This document shows, piece by piece, positions 9,155 through 17,460 of a DNA stretch of 64,000 nucleotides. Source of the stretch: Alistipes indistinctus YIT 12060 (GTDB lineage Bacteria > Bacteroidota > Bacteroidia > Bacteroidales > Rikenellaceae); the NCBI RefSeq assembly GCF_025144995.1, contig NZ_CP102250.1, positions 186,001 through 250,000 on the forward strand. Reading direction: 5' to 3'. Below the pieces are notes generated by a model. That model worked only from the letters and a program-made list of their open reading frames with translations, made no database searches and was not told where the DNA came from. Both the position numbers and the translations under genes were made by a program. How positions within the stretch are numbered: the stretch's first letter is position 1; every line of letters begins with the position of its first letter.

Positions 9155-10442
9155 ACAACAGGTAAGGTTTGCGCTGGACAAGGAAGCGTTCTACATCCCC
9201 TTTCCAGCGGCTTTTGATTTCGTCGGCTCCGGCTCCCGCGACGATCATTTCGCGGATGTAATTGACACCGGTCAGCTTGTCGAATATCGGCAGGAAGAAA
9301 CTCTCGCCTCCTCCGATTTGTCGGTAACTTTCGATCAGGTACGCGAGATTGATTCCGTTTTTCCAAAGTATGCTGTCCGGTGGCTCCCGGCGCAGGTCTT
9401 CGCCGTGGCATAACACGCCCCGTAGCGGCGGATTTTTCGCACCCGGATTACTCTGCGGTGTGAACGAGTAGCTGCTTTGGAGTTTCGGATGTCCGTAAAT
9501 CTGAAACGGGGCATCGGTACCCCGGCCTACGCTGAGAGGCGTGCCCTCGAAATAACACAGCGACCCGTAGAGGTAGATCGCCCGCATGTTGGGAAGATTC
9601 GGCGACGGTTTCACAGGCAGTGTGTATCGGGTTTGGTGCGTATAATTCAGACATGGAATTACCTTCAATGCACATTGTCCCCCGTTTCGGAGCCATTTTT
9701 CGCCGTTGATCATCCGGGCCAGTTCCCCGAGGGTCATGCCGTGTACGATCGGGATGGGATGCATGCCGACGAACGAACGGTTTTTCGGATCTAAAATCGG
9801 CCCGTCTACATAGAAACCGTTGGGATTGGGACGGTCGAGGACCAGGAAGTCGACACCGTTTTCAGCGCATGCCTCCATCATGTAGTGCATCGAGGAAAGG
9901 TAGGTGTAAAAACGTAAACCTACGTCCTGAATGTCGAATACGATCACGTCGATCCCGTTCAATTGTTCCGGTTTCGGCCGCTTGTTGGCACCGTAGAGCG
10001 AGACGACTTCGATTCCTGTCTTTTGGTCCCGGTAGCTCGCGACGCTCTCACCCGCATCCGCTTCGCCGCGGAAACCGTGTTCGGGAGCGAAAATCCGGCG
10101 GATCGCCACGCCGCGCGCGAGCAGCGTATCGACTAAATGTGTATGTCCTACTAGCCCGGTGTGGTTGGTCAGGAGCCCCACATTGCGTCCTGCGAGCAGG
10201 GGAAGGTAACGCTCCGTCTGCCCGGCGCCTACGATGACATCCGATGAACAGGGTGTGGCGGGGACATTGGATTTAAAACTAGTTGCCGGTTCTTCCCCGA
10301 ACGTTACGGAAGAACGGCGGGTGCCGGGATATTCGCCCGTTTCGTGGTCCCGGGAAGGTTTGGGCGCGGCGAATGCATCCGCTGTGCAGGCCGCGAGCAG
10401 CAACCCGCACAGCAGGTATTTATATGGTGTATTGTGCAACAT
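9144..10442 (-). CDS. namZ: Exo-beta-N-acetylmuramidase NamZ family (GH171, DUF1343)
   Basis: A 432-residue exported protein of the DUF1343 family, now GH171. The characterised B. subtilis member NamZ (YbbC) releases MurNAc from the non-reducing end of peptidoglycan fragments. Recognisable family segments are GLLTNHTGL, RIFAPEHGFRG, VVSLYGANKRPKP, VFDIQDVGLRFYTYLSSM and VLDRPNPNG. The N-terminus is either a lipoprotein signal (LAAC, Cys19) or a type I signal cleaved after AFA. It starts 4 bases after glmS ends, so the two are co-transcribed. Cutting MurNAc next to a hexosaminidase fits stepwise degradation of the glycan backbone. The family call is firm; enzymatic activity is inferred. Confidence 0.9.
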   Translation of the reverse strand: MLHNTPYKYLLCGLLLAACTADAFAAPKPSRDHETGEYPGTRRSSVTFGEEPATSFKSNVPATPCSSDVIVGAGQTERYLPLLAGRNVGLLTNHTGLVGHTHLVDTLLARGVAIRRIFAPEHGFRGEADAGESVASYRDQKTGIEVVSLYGANKRPKPEQLNGIDVIVFDIQDVGLRFYTYLSSMHYMMEACAENGVDFLVLDRPNPNGFYVDGPILDPKNRSFVGMHPIPIVHGMTLGELARMINGEKWLRNGGQCALKVIPCLNYTHQTRYTLPVKPSPNLPNMRAIYLYGSLCYFEGTPLSVGRGTDAPFQIYGHPKLQSSYSFTPQSNPGAKNPPLRGVLCHGEDLRREPPDSILWKNGINLAYLIESYRQIGGGESFFLPIFDKLTGVNYIREMIVAGAGADEIKSRWKGDVERFLVQRKPYLLYEE

Positions 10443-10446
10443 TCTG

Positions 10447-12291
10447 TTATTCGACGGTTACGGATTTGGCGAGGTTGCGTGGCCGGTCCACGTCGCGATT
10501 TTTGTTCACGGCGATGTGATAGGCCAGCATTTGCAACGGTAGCGAGACGACCAACGGAATCAGCCGTTCGTCGACCCGGGGAATTTCGATGACGTAGTCC
10601 ACCATCTTGCGCACGTCTTCATTGCCTTCGGTAACGATGGCGATTACCTTGCCCCGGCGCGCTTTGATCTCCTGAATGTTGCTGATAGTCTTTTCGTACA
10701 CGCTGTCGGCGGTGGCAATCGCTACTACGGGCATTTCGCTGTCGATCAGTGCGATCGGTCCGTGTTTCATCTCGGCGGCCGGATAACCTTCGGCATGGAT
10801 GTAGGAAATCTCCTTGAGCTTCAGTGCGCCTTCCAACGCGACCGGGTAATTGTAACCGCGGCCCAGGTAGATGAAATTATGCGCATAGGTGAAAATTTTC
10901 GCCAGGTCGCAGATTTCGGTATCCAGTTTCAGAACCCGTTCCATCAACTGCGGTATTTGTTGCAGGTCGTGCAGCATGGTGGTATATAATTCCGGCGAAA
11001 TGCTTTTTTTCAGTTTGGCGACACTCAGCGCGAGCATGATCAGGACGGTTACCTGGCCCGTAAAGGCTTTGGTCGAAGCCACGCCGATTTCGGGACCTAC
11101 GTGGATGTAAGAGCCTGAATCCGTCGCCCGGGCGATCGATGAACCGATGACGTTGCAGATACCGTATATGAATGCGCCGCTGTTGCGGGCCAATTCGACA
11201 GCGGCCAGTGTGTCGGCGGTTTCGCCGGACTGCGACAGGGTAATTACGATGTCGTTGGGGCGTATGACCGGATTGCGGTAGCGGAACTCCGAGGCGTATT
11301 CCACTTCGACGGGAATGCGGCATAACTCTTCGATCAGGTGCTCCCCGATCAGGCCTGCGTGCCACGACGTGCCGCACGCGACGATGATGATGCGTCCGGC
11401 TTTGAGAAACTTGTCTTGGTGGTCGCGTACGCCGGAAAGGATAACGTCGGTGCCTTCGGGGTTGATCCGGCCGCGGATACAGTCGATGATCGTGCGGGGC
11501 TGTTCGTAAATCTCTTTGAGCATGAAGTGCGGGAAACCTCCTTTTTCGAGTTGGCTGATATTCATCTCCAGCATCTTGATGTGCAGGGGCTTCACCACGT
11601 TATCGAGCGATACGACCTGGAGCGGTTCGTTTCGCCGGATGACGGCCACCTCTTCGTCATTGAGATACACTACCTCTTTGGTATGTTCGATAATCGGCGT
11701 GGCGTCCGAAGCGAGAAAACGCTCGTTGCCCCGGATGCCGATCACCAGCGGGCTGCTTTTGCGCGCTGCCACGATCAGGTCTGGATTCTCTTTCTCTATA
11801 ACTGCGATCGCATAGGCGCCGACCACTTCGTGCAAGGCCAGTTGCACCGCCGTGCAGAGATCGCAATGGTTAGTCTGCTTGATGTACTCGATCAGTTGTA
11901 CCAGTACTTCTGTATCGGTGTCGCTCTGGAAGGTGTAGTCGTGGTTGCGCAACATTTCGCGCAGTACGTTGTAGTTCTCGATAATGCCGTTGTGGATAAT
12001 AGCGAGGGTTTTCGATTGCGAATAGTGCGGGTGCGCATTTGCGTCGTTTGGTTCGCCATGCGTGGCCCAGCGGGTGTGCGCGATCCCGATGGTGCCCGAA
12101 ACGTCTTGGCCTTGGGTGGCGCGCTCTAGGTCGGCGACTTTGCCTTTGGATTTGAATACATCCAGCGTTCCGTTTTCGTGTACCAGCGCGACGCCCGCAC
12201 TGTCATATCCCCGGTATTCCAATCGGCGCAGACCTTGGATCAGCATCGGATAGGCCGGCCGGTCACCGAGGTAACCTACAATTCCGCACAT
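10447..12291 (-). CDS. glmS: Glucosamine-fructose-6-phosphate aminotransferase (isomerizing)
   Basis: GlmS makes glucosamine-6-phosphate from fructose-6-phosphate and glutamine, the first step toward UDP-GlcNAc. The start MCGIVGYLG exposes Cys2, the glutaminase nucleophile. The glutaminase domain covers about residues 1-220 (HTRWATHGEPNDANAHPH, DTDTEVL) and two SIS domains follow (ACGTSWHAG, TLSQSGETADT, EGYPAAEMKHGPIALID). At 614 residues it has the usual length. It is the first gene of the leftward operon with namZ, GH20 and the serine hydrolase. The leader of about 25 bases shows no glmS ribozyme. Confidence 0.97.
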   Translation of the reverse strand: MCGIVGYLGDRPAYPMLIQGLRRLEYRGYDSAGVALVHENGTLDVFKSKGKVADLERATQGQDVSGTIGIAHTRWATHGEPNDANAHPHYSQSKTLAIIHNGIIENYNVLREMLRNHDYTFQSDTDTEVLVQLIEYIKQTNHCDLCTAVQLALHEVVGAYAIAVIEKENPDLIVAARKSSPLVIGIRGNERFLASDATPIIEHTKEVVYLNDEEVAVIRRNEPLQVVSLDNVVKPLHIKMLEMNISQLEKGGFPHFMLKEIYEQPRTIIDCIRGRINPEGTDVILSGVRDHQDKFLKAGRIIIVACGTSWHAGLIGEHLIEELCRIPVEVEYASEFRYRNPVIRPNDIVITLSQSGETADTLAAVELARNSGAFIYGICNVIGSSIARATDSGSYIHVGPEIGVASTKAFTGQVTVLIMLALSVAKLKKSISPELYTTMLHDLQQIPQLMERVLKLDTEICDLAKIFTYAHNFIYLGRGYNYPVALEGALKLKEISYIHAEGYPAAEMKHGPIALIDSEMPVVAIATADSVYEKTISNIQEIKARRGKVIAIVTEGNEDVRKMVDYVIEIPRVDERLIPLVVSLPLQMLAYHIAVNKNRDVDRPRNLAKSVTVE

Positions 12292-12319
12292 GCTCTGAAT
12301 TTTTTAGTTTTACTCCTGA

Positions 12320-12327
12320 CAAAAATA
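12320..12327 (-). promoter_or_regulatory. -7 promoter element for the glmS operon
   Basis: Minus-strand TATTTTTG matches TAnnTTTG exactly and lies 28 bases before the glmS ATG. No clear TTTG is present at the -33 position. Confidence 0.55.
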
Positions 12328-12348
12328 ACGTTTTTCATAGGAATATCG

Positions 12349-12356
12349 TACCTTTA
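12349..12356 (+). promoter_or_regulatory. Probable -7 element for mazG
   Basis: TACCTTTA differs from TAnnTTTG only in the last base and sits 24 bases before the mazG ATG, on the strand opposite to the glmS promoter. Confidence 0.4.
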
Positions 12357-12380
12357 CAGGATCAATAAACCTGATGAGTT

Positions 12381-13184
12381 ATGAACAAAGATAAGCGTTT
12401 GGAGGCATTCGGGCGCCTGCTTGACGTGATGGACGAGTTGCGGGTGAAGTGCCCGTGGGACCGGGTACAGACCTTTGAATCGCTGCGTAGCAGCACCATA
12501 GAAGAGACCTATGAATTGGTCGATGCGTTGCTCGATCACGATATGAAGAATGTCAAGAAAGAGCTGGGCGACCTGTTGCTGCATGTGATATTTTATTCCA
12601 AAATAGCTTCTGAAGAGGGGGCGTTCGATATCGCGGATGTGGCCGATACGGAGTGTGACAAGCTGATTTTCCGTCATCCCCATGTTTTCGGTGCCGTGCA
12701 TGCCGATACGCCCGACGAAGTAAAACAAAACTGGGAAGACCTCAAGCTGAAGGAGAAGGAAAAAGAACACGAGAAGAAACGCGTGCTTTCGGGGGTGCCC
12801 CGGACACTACCTTCGCTGGTAAAGGCCTATCGTATCAGCCAGAAAGCGGCTTCGGCAGGTTTCGACTGGGAGACCAAAGAGGATATCTGGAGCAAGGTGC
12901 AGGAGGAGATCTCCGAAGTGCAGGCAGCTATGCAGAGCGGCGACGAGGTTAATAAGGAAGAGGAGTTCGGCGACCTGCTTTTCGCATTGGTCAATGCCGC
13001 GCGGCTCTATGGCGTGAATGCGGAGACGGCGCTTGAAAAATGCAATAAAAAATTCATTTCAAGGTTTACTTATATTGAGGAACAGGCCGAAAAACAGGGA
13101 TTGTCGCTGCGCGAACTTTCGCTTGCGGAGATGGAAAACTGGTGGTGTGAAGCCAAAAACAAGGCAAAAGAGAAAACGGAATAG
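12381..13184 (+). CDS. mazG: Nucleoside triphosphate pyrophosphohydrolase MazG
   Basis: MazG hydrolyses (d)NTPs to monophosphates and pyrophosphate and helps clear non-canonical nucleotides. The 267-residue protein carries two MazG repeats: the first starts CPWDRVQTFESLR and includes EETYELVDALLD and KKELGDLLLHVIFYS; the second includes KVQEEISEVQAA and EEEFGDLLFALVNAARL. The metal-binding ExxE and ExxD patterns are intact in both. The gene ends 2 bases before the start of the gamma carbonic anhydrase gene, and the pair is closed by the terminator at 13727. Confidence 0.95.
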   Translation: MNKDKRLEAFGRLLDVMDELRVKCPWDRVQTFESLRSSTIEETYELVDALLDHDMKNVKKELGDLLLHVIFYSKIASEEGAFDIADVADTECDKLIFRHPHVFGAVHADTPDEVKQNWEDLKLKEKEKEHEKKRVLSGVPRTLPSLVKAYRISQKAASAGFDWETKEDIWSKVQEEISEVQAAMQSGDEVNKEEEFGDLLFALVNAARLYGVNAETALEKCNKKFISRFTYIEEQAEKQGLSLRELSLAEMENWWCEAKNKAKEKTE

Positions 13185-13186
13185 TT

Positions 13187-13702
13187 ATGGCAATCATTAA
13201 ATCGGTCCGGGGATTCACCCCGGTAATTGGAGAGAATACCTTTCTGGCGGATAACGCCACGGTGATCGGCGATGCGACGATCGGGCGCGATTGCAGCATC
13301 TGGTTCAGCGCCGTGGTACGGGGCGACGTCAATAAAATTACTATCGGCGACCGGGTTAACATTCAGGACGGGGCGGTGATCCATACGCTTTACCAGCGTT
13401 CTGTGACCGAAATCGGCAACGATGTGTCGATCGGCCACAATGCGAATGTACATGGGGCGAAGATCGAGGACAAATGCCTGATTGGTATGGGAGCGACGGT
13501 ACTCGACCATGCCGTGGTCGGTACAGGGTCGATCGTGGCGGCCAATTCGCTGGTATTGACCGGTACGGTGATCGAACCCGGCAGCGTTTATGCCGGTGTG
13601 CCGGCGCGCCGCGTGAAGGGCGTGACTCCCGAGCAGGTGCGCGATATCATCGAACGCACGGCGCGCGATTATATGATGTACGCTTCGTGGTATAAAGAAT
13701 AG
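13187..13702 (+). CDS. Gamma-class carbonic anhydrase family, left-handed beta-helix
   Basis: A 171-residue hexapeptide-repeat protein of the gamma carbonic anhydrase (CaiE/YrdA-like) family. Repeats of the form [IV]GDxxxIG run from about residue 20 to 140, then a C-terminal helix packs on the trimer. The three family zinc ligands are present as His in AVIHTL, IGHNANVHGA (two His). Family members are proven or proposed carbonic anhydrases, but many YrdA-like proteins show weak or no activity, so the reaction is not certain. It follows mazG with a 2-base gap. Confidence 0.88.
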   Translation: MAIIKSVRGFTPVIGENTFLADNATVIGDATIGRDCSIWFSAVVRGDVNKITIGDRVNIQDGAVIHTLYQRSVTEIGNDVSIGHNANVHGAKIEDKCLIGMGATVLDHAVVGTGSIVAANSLVLTGTVIEPGSVYAGVPARRVKGVTPEQVRDIIERTARDYMMYASWYKE

Positions 13703-13726
13703 ACATAATGCTCCAGGGCAATTGAG

Positions 13727-13765
13727 GCGGATATTTCATGCATTTATCGTGAAATATCCGCTTTT
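13727..13765 (+). terminator. Terminator closing the mazG operon
   Basis: GCGGATATTTCA (13727-13738) and its exact complement (13750-13761) form a 12-bp stem with an 11-base loop, followed by TTTT. It precedes the real start of the next gene at 13833, which argues against the longer upstream reading frame there. Confidence 0.85.
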
Positions 13766-13832
13766 GATCGGTATGATAACGCCCTTTTGGGAAATTACGT
13801 CTATTTTGGCAACCGTAGCAAATGAACGGTCT

Positions 13833-16754
13833 ATGAAGATGAAATTGATCAAATCCGCCTTTCCCATATTTTTATTGTTTTTGTCGGTTTCGGCTTTTGC
13901 GCAGCAGGCAGGCTCGGTGACAGGCACATTGCAGGATGCGCAGACCAAGGAGCCGATGGCCGGAGCGATGGTCGAAATTTTTCCGGTATCCGATTCTGCG
14001 GCACGCCGGTACGTGACGGCCAATGCCCAGGGGCGGTTTTCCGTGACCGGACTACCCTATCGCGAATATGCCTATAACGTCACCTTTCTGGGGTACGATA
14101 CCCTTGCCGGCTCGGTCAAGGTGAACCGGGCAGCCGTTGCGCTCGGTGTACTGCAGATGGCGCAGAAGGCGCAGGATCTCGATGAAGTTCTTGTTTCAGC
14201 ACGGGCGATGCGCACGTCGTCCAAAGGCGATACCGTCGTTTACAATTCCGGAGCCTTTAAGGTAACGCAAGACGCTGCGACCGAAGACCTGCTCAAAAAG
14301 ATGCCGGGCATCAGTGTGCAGAACGGTACGGTAACCGCGCACGGCGAAACGGTGCAGAAAATCCTGGTGGACGGTAAGGAGTTCTTCGGCAGCGACGTGA
14401 CCACTGCGATCAAGAACCTGCCTGCCGAGGCGATCGATAAAGTCGAGGTGTTCAACAAACTCAGCGACCAGGCAGAATTCAGCGGAGTGGATGACGGGGA
14501 AGGTTACAAAGCGATCAACCTGGTTACGCGGAAAAATATGAACCGCGGGACTTTCGGCAAGTTCTATGCGGGTTATGGGTTCAACGACAAGTACAATGCC
14601 GGGGCGAGCCTGAACCTGTTCAACGACAAGCGCCGGTTTTCGATTATCGGCATGGCCAATAACGTGAATCAGCAAAATTTCGCCATTGACGACATTCTCG
14701 GCGTAGTCGGCACTTCGAATAGCGGCGGAGGCGGCGCGCGTCACCGGAGCGGTCGGGAGATGTCGAATTTCATGGTGGGCAACCAGAGCGGCGTTTCGAC
14801 CGTGTATTCGTTGGGAGTCAACTATTCCGAAGAGTGGAGCGAAAAAGTGAAGTTTGACGGCAGCTATTTCTTCAATTCGACCAAAACCCATGTGAATACC
14901 GTTACGAACCGCAACTATTATCTGGGCGACGACTCCACCCAGTATTACGATGCGTTGGGGATTCGCGATACGCGTAACTACAACCATCGTTTCAATGCGC
15001 GGCTCGATTACAAGATCAACGAGAACAATTCGCTGATGTTCCGTCCGAGCGTCAGTTTGCAGACGAACGATGCGTCGAGCAGCGATACATTGACCACGAT
15101 GCTGAGTGCGAACGCGATGGAAAACGCATTGGTCAACCTGTTCCGCAGTACCACATCGTCGCATACGGAGGGGTATAACATTTCGGGGAACCTGATCTAC
15201 CGGCATAAGTTCGGGGAAAAACTCGGGCGGACGCTGACGGTGATGTTTGGCGGCGGGGTGTCGAAAAACGACGGCAAGCAGGATCAATACTCGCTGACGC
15301 GCTATTTTAACCCCGATTCCGAATCGTTGCTGGATCAGTATATAGCCAATAATTCCCGTTCATACCGGCTCAGCGGCCATGTCATGTATTCCGAACCTCT
15401 GAGCGAAAAATCCCAGTTACTGTTCAGTTACAATGCGAATTACAGCTACTCCGACCGGGATAAGCGTTCGTACCAGCGCCCCGAGTACATAATGATCGAC
15501 AGTTTGTCGAATACTTACAACAGCGGCTACCTGACCCAACAGGTCGGTCCGGGTTTCCGGTACAACAATAAAAAGGTGATGGTCATCGGAAACCTTTCCT
15601 ACCAATATTCGACATTGGCTGGAGATCAGCAATTTCCGAAGGTAACCAAAACTTCTGCCGATTTCAATAATTTGGTTTACATGGCCTTGTTGGATGTGAA
15701 ATTCAATCCGACCAATACGCTTCGTGCGATGCTCCGCTCGTCGACGAACAATCCGTCCGTCACTCAGCTGCAGGATGTACTCGATGTGTCGAATCCGCTG
15801 TTCGTTTCCCAGGGCAACCCCAATCTCCGTCCGGTGTATGCCAACCGAATGTTTGTGCGGTATGTCAATACGAATGTTACGAAAGGCCGTACGTTCATGG
15901 CGATGCTGGGTGGTTCCATGCAGTCGAATTACATCTCCAATGCTACGGTGATCGCGGGCAAAAACGGCTACGAGGTCAAAGATCCCGCGGGCAATACGGT
16001 GATCGTGCTGAACCAGGGTGCTCAGTATTCGCGTCCCGTCAATATGAACGGTTACTGGAATGTGAACGGGATGATGAGTTACGGACTGCCCGTTTCGTTT
16101 CTTAAAAGCAACCTGAATGTCAATCTGGGCATTAATTATGCGGCGACCCCGAACATTTTCAACGAGGTCAAAAGCACGACCAATACGACGACCTATACTG
16201 CCGGAGCCGTACTGGGTAGCAATATCAGCGAGAAACTCGATTTTACGCTGGGCTATGATGTCGGTTATAACGTAGCGTCGAATAAGGTCCGCAAAGAGAG
16301 TAATAACCGTTATGTGAACCAGCAGGTATCCGGAAATTTCAAGTGGATTACCTGGGCCGGAATTACTTTGCAGGCCAATGGCTCTTATCTGAAATACAGC
16401 GGTATTACGGATTCGTTCGTTGAAGATTATTTCTTGCTGAATGCTTCGATCGGGAAAAAAATATTCAAACACCAGCGCGGTGAGATCAACGTATCGGCTT
16501 ACGACCTGCTGAACCAGAACAAAAGTTTCTCGCGCAATGTCACGGATATCTATATCGAGAACGTGAAAACCAATGTCCTGGGCCGCTATTTCAGTATTAA
16601 CCTGATCTATAACCTGAGGCGTTTCGGAGGCAAGAATGTAGACGCTTCGTCCACTCGTCGGGGGGAAACTCCGGATTCGCTTCACGACGGACGGCCACCG
16701 ATGGGACGCCCCCCAATGGGGCCGCCGCCGGGCGGACACCGGGGACCGATGTAG
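13833..16754 (+). CDS. TonB-dependent-receptor-like outer membrane beta-barrel protein (OMP_b-brl_3 type)
   Basis: A 973-residue outer-membrane protein. In order: signal peptide ending SAFAQ, a carboxypeptidase-regulatory-like beta-sandwich (about residues 25-110), a plug-like region with KILVDGKEFFGSDV and LPAEAIDKVEVFNKLSD, and a large beta-barrel rich in aromatic-ended strands. The barrel ends in a GRPPMGRPPMGPPPGG tail. This layout matches the barrel family common in Bacteroidota that lacks a separate SusD partner, and none is encoded nearby. The substrate is unknown. I start it at ATG 13833 because the terminator at 13727-13765 lies inside the longer in-frame extension and because the signal peptide begins there. 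Confidence 0.88.
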   Translation: MKMKLIKSAFPIFLLFLSVSAFAQQAGSVTGTLQDAQTKEPMAGAMVEIFPVSDSAARRYVTANAQGRFSVTGLPYREYAYNVTFLGYDTLAGSVKVNRAAVALGVLQMAQKAQDLDEVLVSARAMRTSSKGDTVVYNSGAFKVTQDAATEDLLKKMPGISVQNGTVTAHGETVQKILVDGKEFFGSDVTTAIKNLPAEAIDKVEVFNKLSDQAEFSGVDDGEGYKAINLVTRKNMNRGTFGKFYAGYGFNDKYNAGASLNLFNDKRRFSIIGMANNVNQQNFAIDDILGVVGTSNSGGGGARHRSGREMSNFMVGNQSGVSTVYSLGVNYSEEWSEKVKFDGSYFFNSTKTHVNTVTNRNYYLGDDSTQYYDALGIRDTRNYNHRFNARLDYKINENNSLMFRPSVSLQTNDASSSDTLTTMLSANAMENALVNLFRSTTSSHTEGYNISGNLIYRHKFGEKLGRTLTVMFGGGVSKNDGKQDQYSLTRYFNPDSESLLDQYIANNSRSYRLSGHVMYSEPLSEKSQLLFSYNANYSYSDRDKRSYQRPEYIMIDSLSNTYNSGYLTQQVGPGFRYNNKKVMVIGNLSYQYSTLAGDQQFPKVTKTSADFNNLVYMALLDVKFNPTNTLRAMLRSSTNNPSVTQLQDVLDVSNPLFVSQGNPNLRPVYANRMFVRYVNTNVTKGRTFMAMLGGSMQSNYISNATVIAGKNGYEVKDPAGNTVIVLNQGAQYSRPVNMNGYWNVNGMMSYGLPVSFLKSNLNVNLGINYAATPNIFNEVKSTTNTTTYTAGAVLGSNISEKLDFTLGYDVGYNVASNKVRKESNNRYVNQQVSGNFKWITWAGITLQANGSYLKYSGITDSFVEDYFLLNASIGKKIFKHQRGEINVSAYDLLNQNKSFSRNVTDIYIENVKTNVLGRYFSINLIYNLRRFGGKNVDASSTRRGETPDSLHDGRPPMGRPPMGPPPGGHRGPM

Positions 16755-16783
16755 TGTTAATTACTTGTTTCCGCAGGCCCATA

Positions 16784-16822
16784 ACACAAAAAAAGGGAGA
16801 ATTGTTCTCCCTTTTTTTGTGT
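16784..16822. terminator. Bidirectional terminator between the barrel gene and mscL
   Basis: An 18-bp perfect stem (arm ACACAAAAAAAGGGAGAA at 16784-16801) with a 3-base loop. The A-run and T-run flanking the GC part allow termination on both strands, which suits the convergent genes. Confidence 0.85.
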
Positions 16823-16871
16823 CCTTGTGTGGTCGTTTTATCCTTGCGTGATTAATTGAAGGAGTGTTCTT

Positions 16872-17309
16872 TTATTGCCGGGTCTCCTGTTTTTTCAGCA
16901 AGTCGCGGATTTCGGTCAACAGTTGTACGTCGGCGGGTGGAGCCGGCGGAGTCGCGGGCGTTTCGGTCTCTTTTTTCCGGTTGAGTCTGTTGATCAGTTT
17001 GATGAACAGGAAGATTGCAAAAGCGATGATGATGAAGTCGAAAGTCGCCTGAAGAAAATTCCCGTAGTTAATCGTCACGGCCGGGATGACTTCGCCCGAT
17101 GCGGCTGTCTGGGCCTGCTTGAGTGTGATGCCCAGATCGGTGAAATTGACTCCGCCGACCAACACGCCGATCGGAGGCATGATGACATCGGCTACCAGCG
17201 AAGAGACGATTTTGCCGAAGGCCGCACCGATTACGACACCGACGGCCAGATCGATCACATTGCCCCGCATGGCGAACTGCTTGAATTCGTCTATGAGTTT
17301 GCTTTTCAT
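16872..17309 (-). CDS. mscL: Large-conductance mechanosensitive channel MscL
   Basis: MscL opens under membrane tension to release solutes during osmotic downshock. The 145-residue protein has the family start [25 protein letters not shown]-like N-terminus with TM1, a periplasmic loop, TM2 ([20 protein letters not shown]) and a cytoplasmic helix ending EIRDLLKKQ. Length is close to the E. coli protein (136). A perfect -7 element (TAAATTTG, 17340-17333) lies 24 bases before the start. It is a single-gene unit, divergent from the S9 peptidase. Confidence 0.97.
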   Translation of the reverse strand: MKSKLIDEFKQFAMRGNVIDLAVGVVIGAAFGKIVSSLVADVIMPPIGVLVGGVNFTDLGITLKQAQTAASGEVIPAVTINYGNFLQATFDFIIIAFAIFLFIKLINRLNRKKETETPATPPAPPADVQLLTEIRDLLKKQETRQ

Positions 17310-17332
17310 AATACAAGGTTTTGATATGGTAC

Positions 17333-17340
17333 CAAATTTA
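17333..17340 (-). promoter_or_regulatory. -7 promoter element for mscL
   Basis: Minus-strand TAAATTTG matches TAnnTTTG exactly, 24 bases before the mscL ATG. The -33 region (GTTT) is a weak match. Confidence 0.5.
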
Positions 17341-17460
17341 GTGAAATAAACTTAAAATGAAACCGGTGGCGACATTTCCCCTTTCATTTTGCGGCATTTC
17401 CCGGTATTTTTTGTACTTTGCGTACCATTTTATGCGTTTTATCTCTAAAATAGCTGAACT

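Noticed and set aside
12292-12380. glmS ribozyme in the glmS leader
   Set aside because: The predicted leader is only about 25 bases, too short for the ribozyme.
14196-15287. Minus-strand open frame of 363 codons opposite the barrel gene
   Set aside because: Same reason as the neighbouring shadow frame; no start signal or domain.
15417-16739. Minus-strand open frame of 440 codons opposite the outer-membrane barrel gene
   Set aside because: Shadow of the barrel gene; the predicted protein is rich in Arg, Ile and His with no domain.
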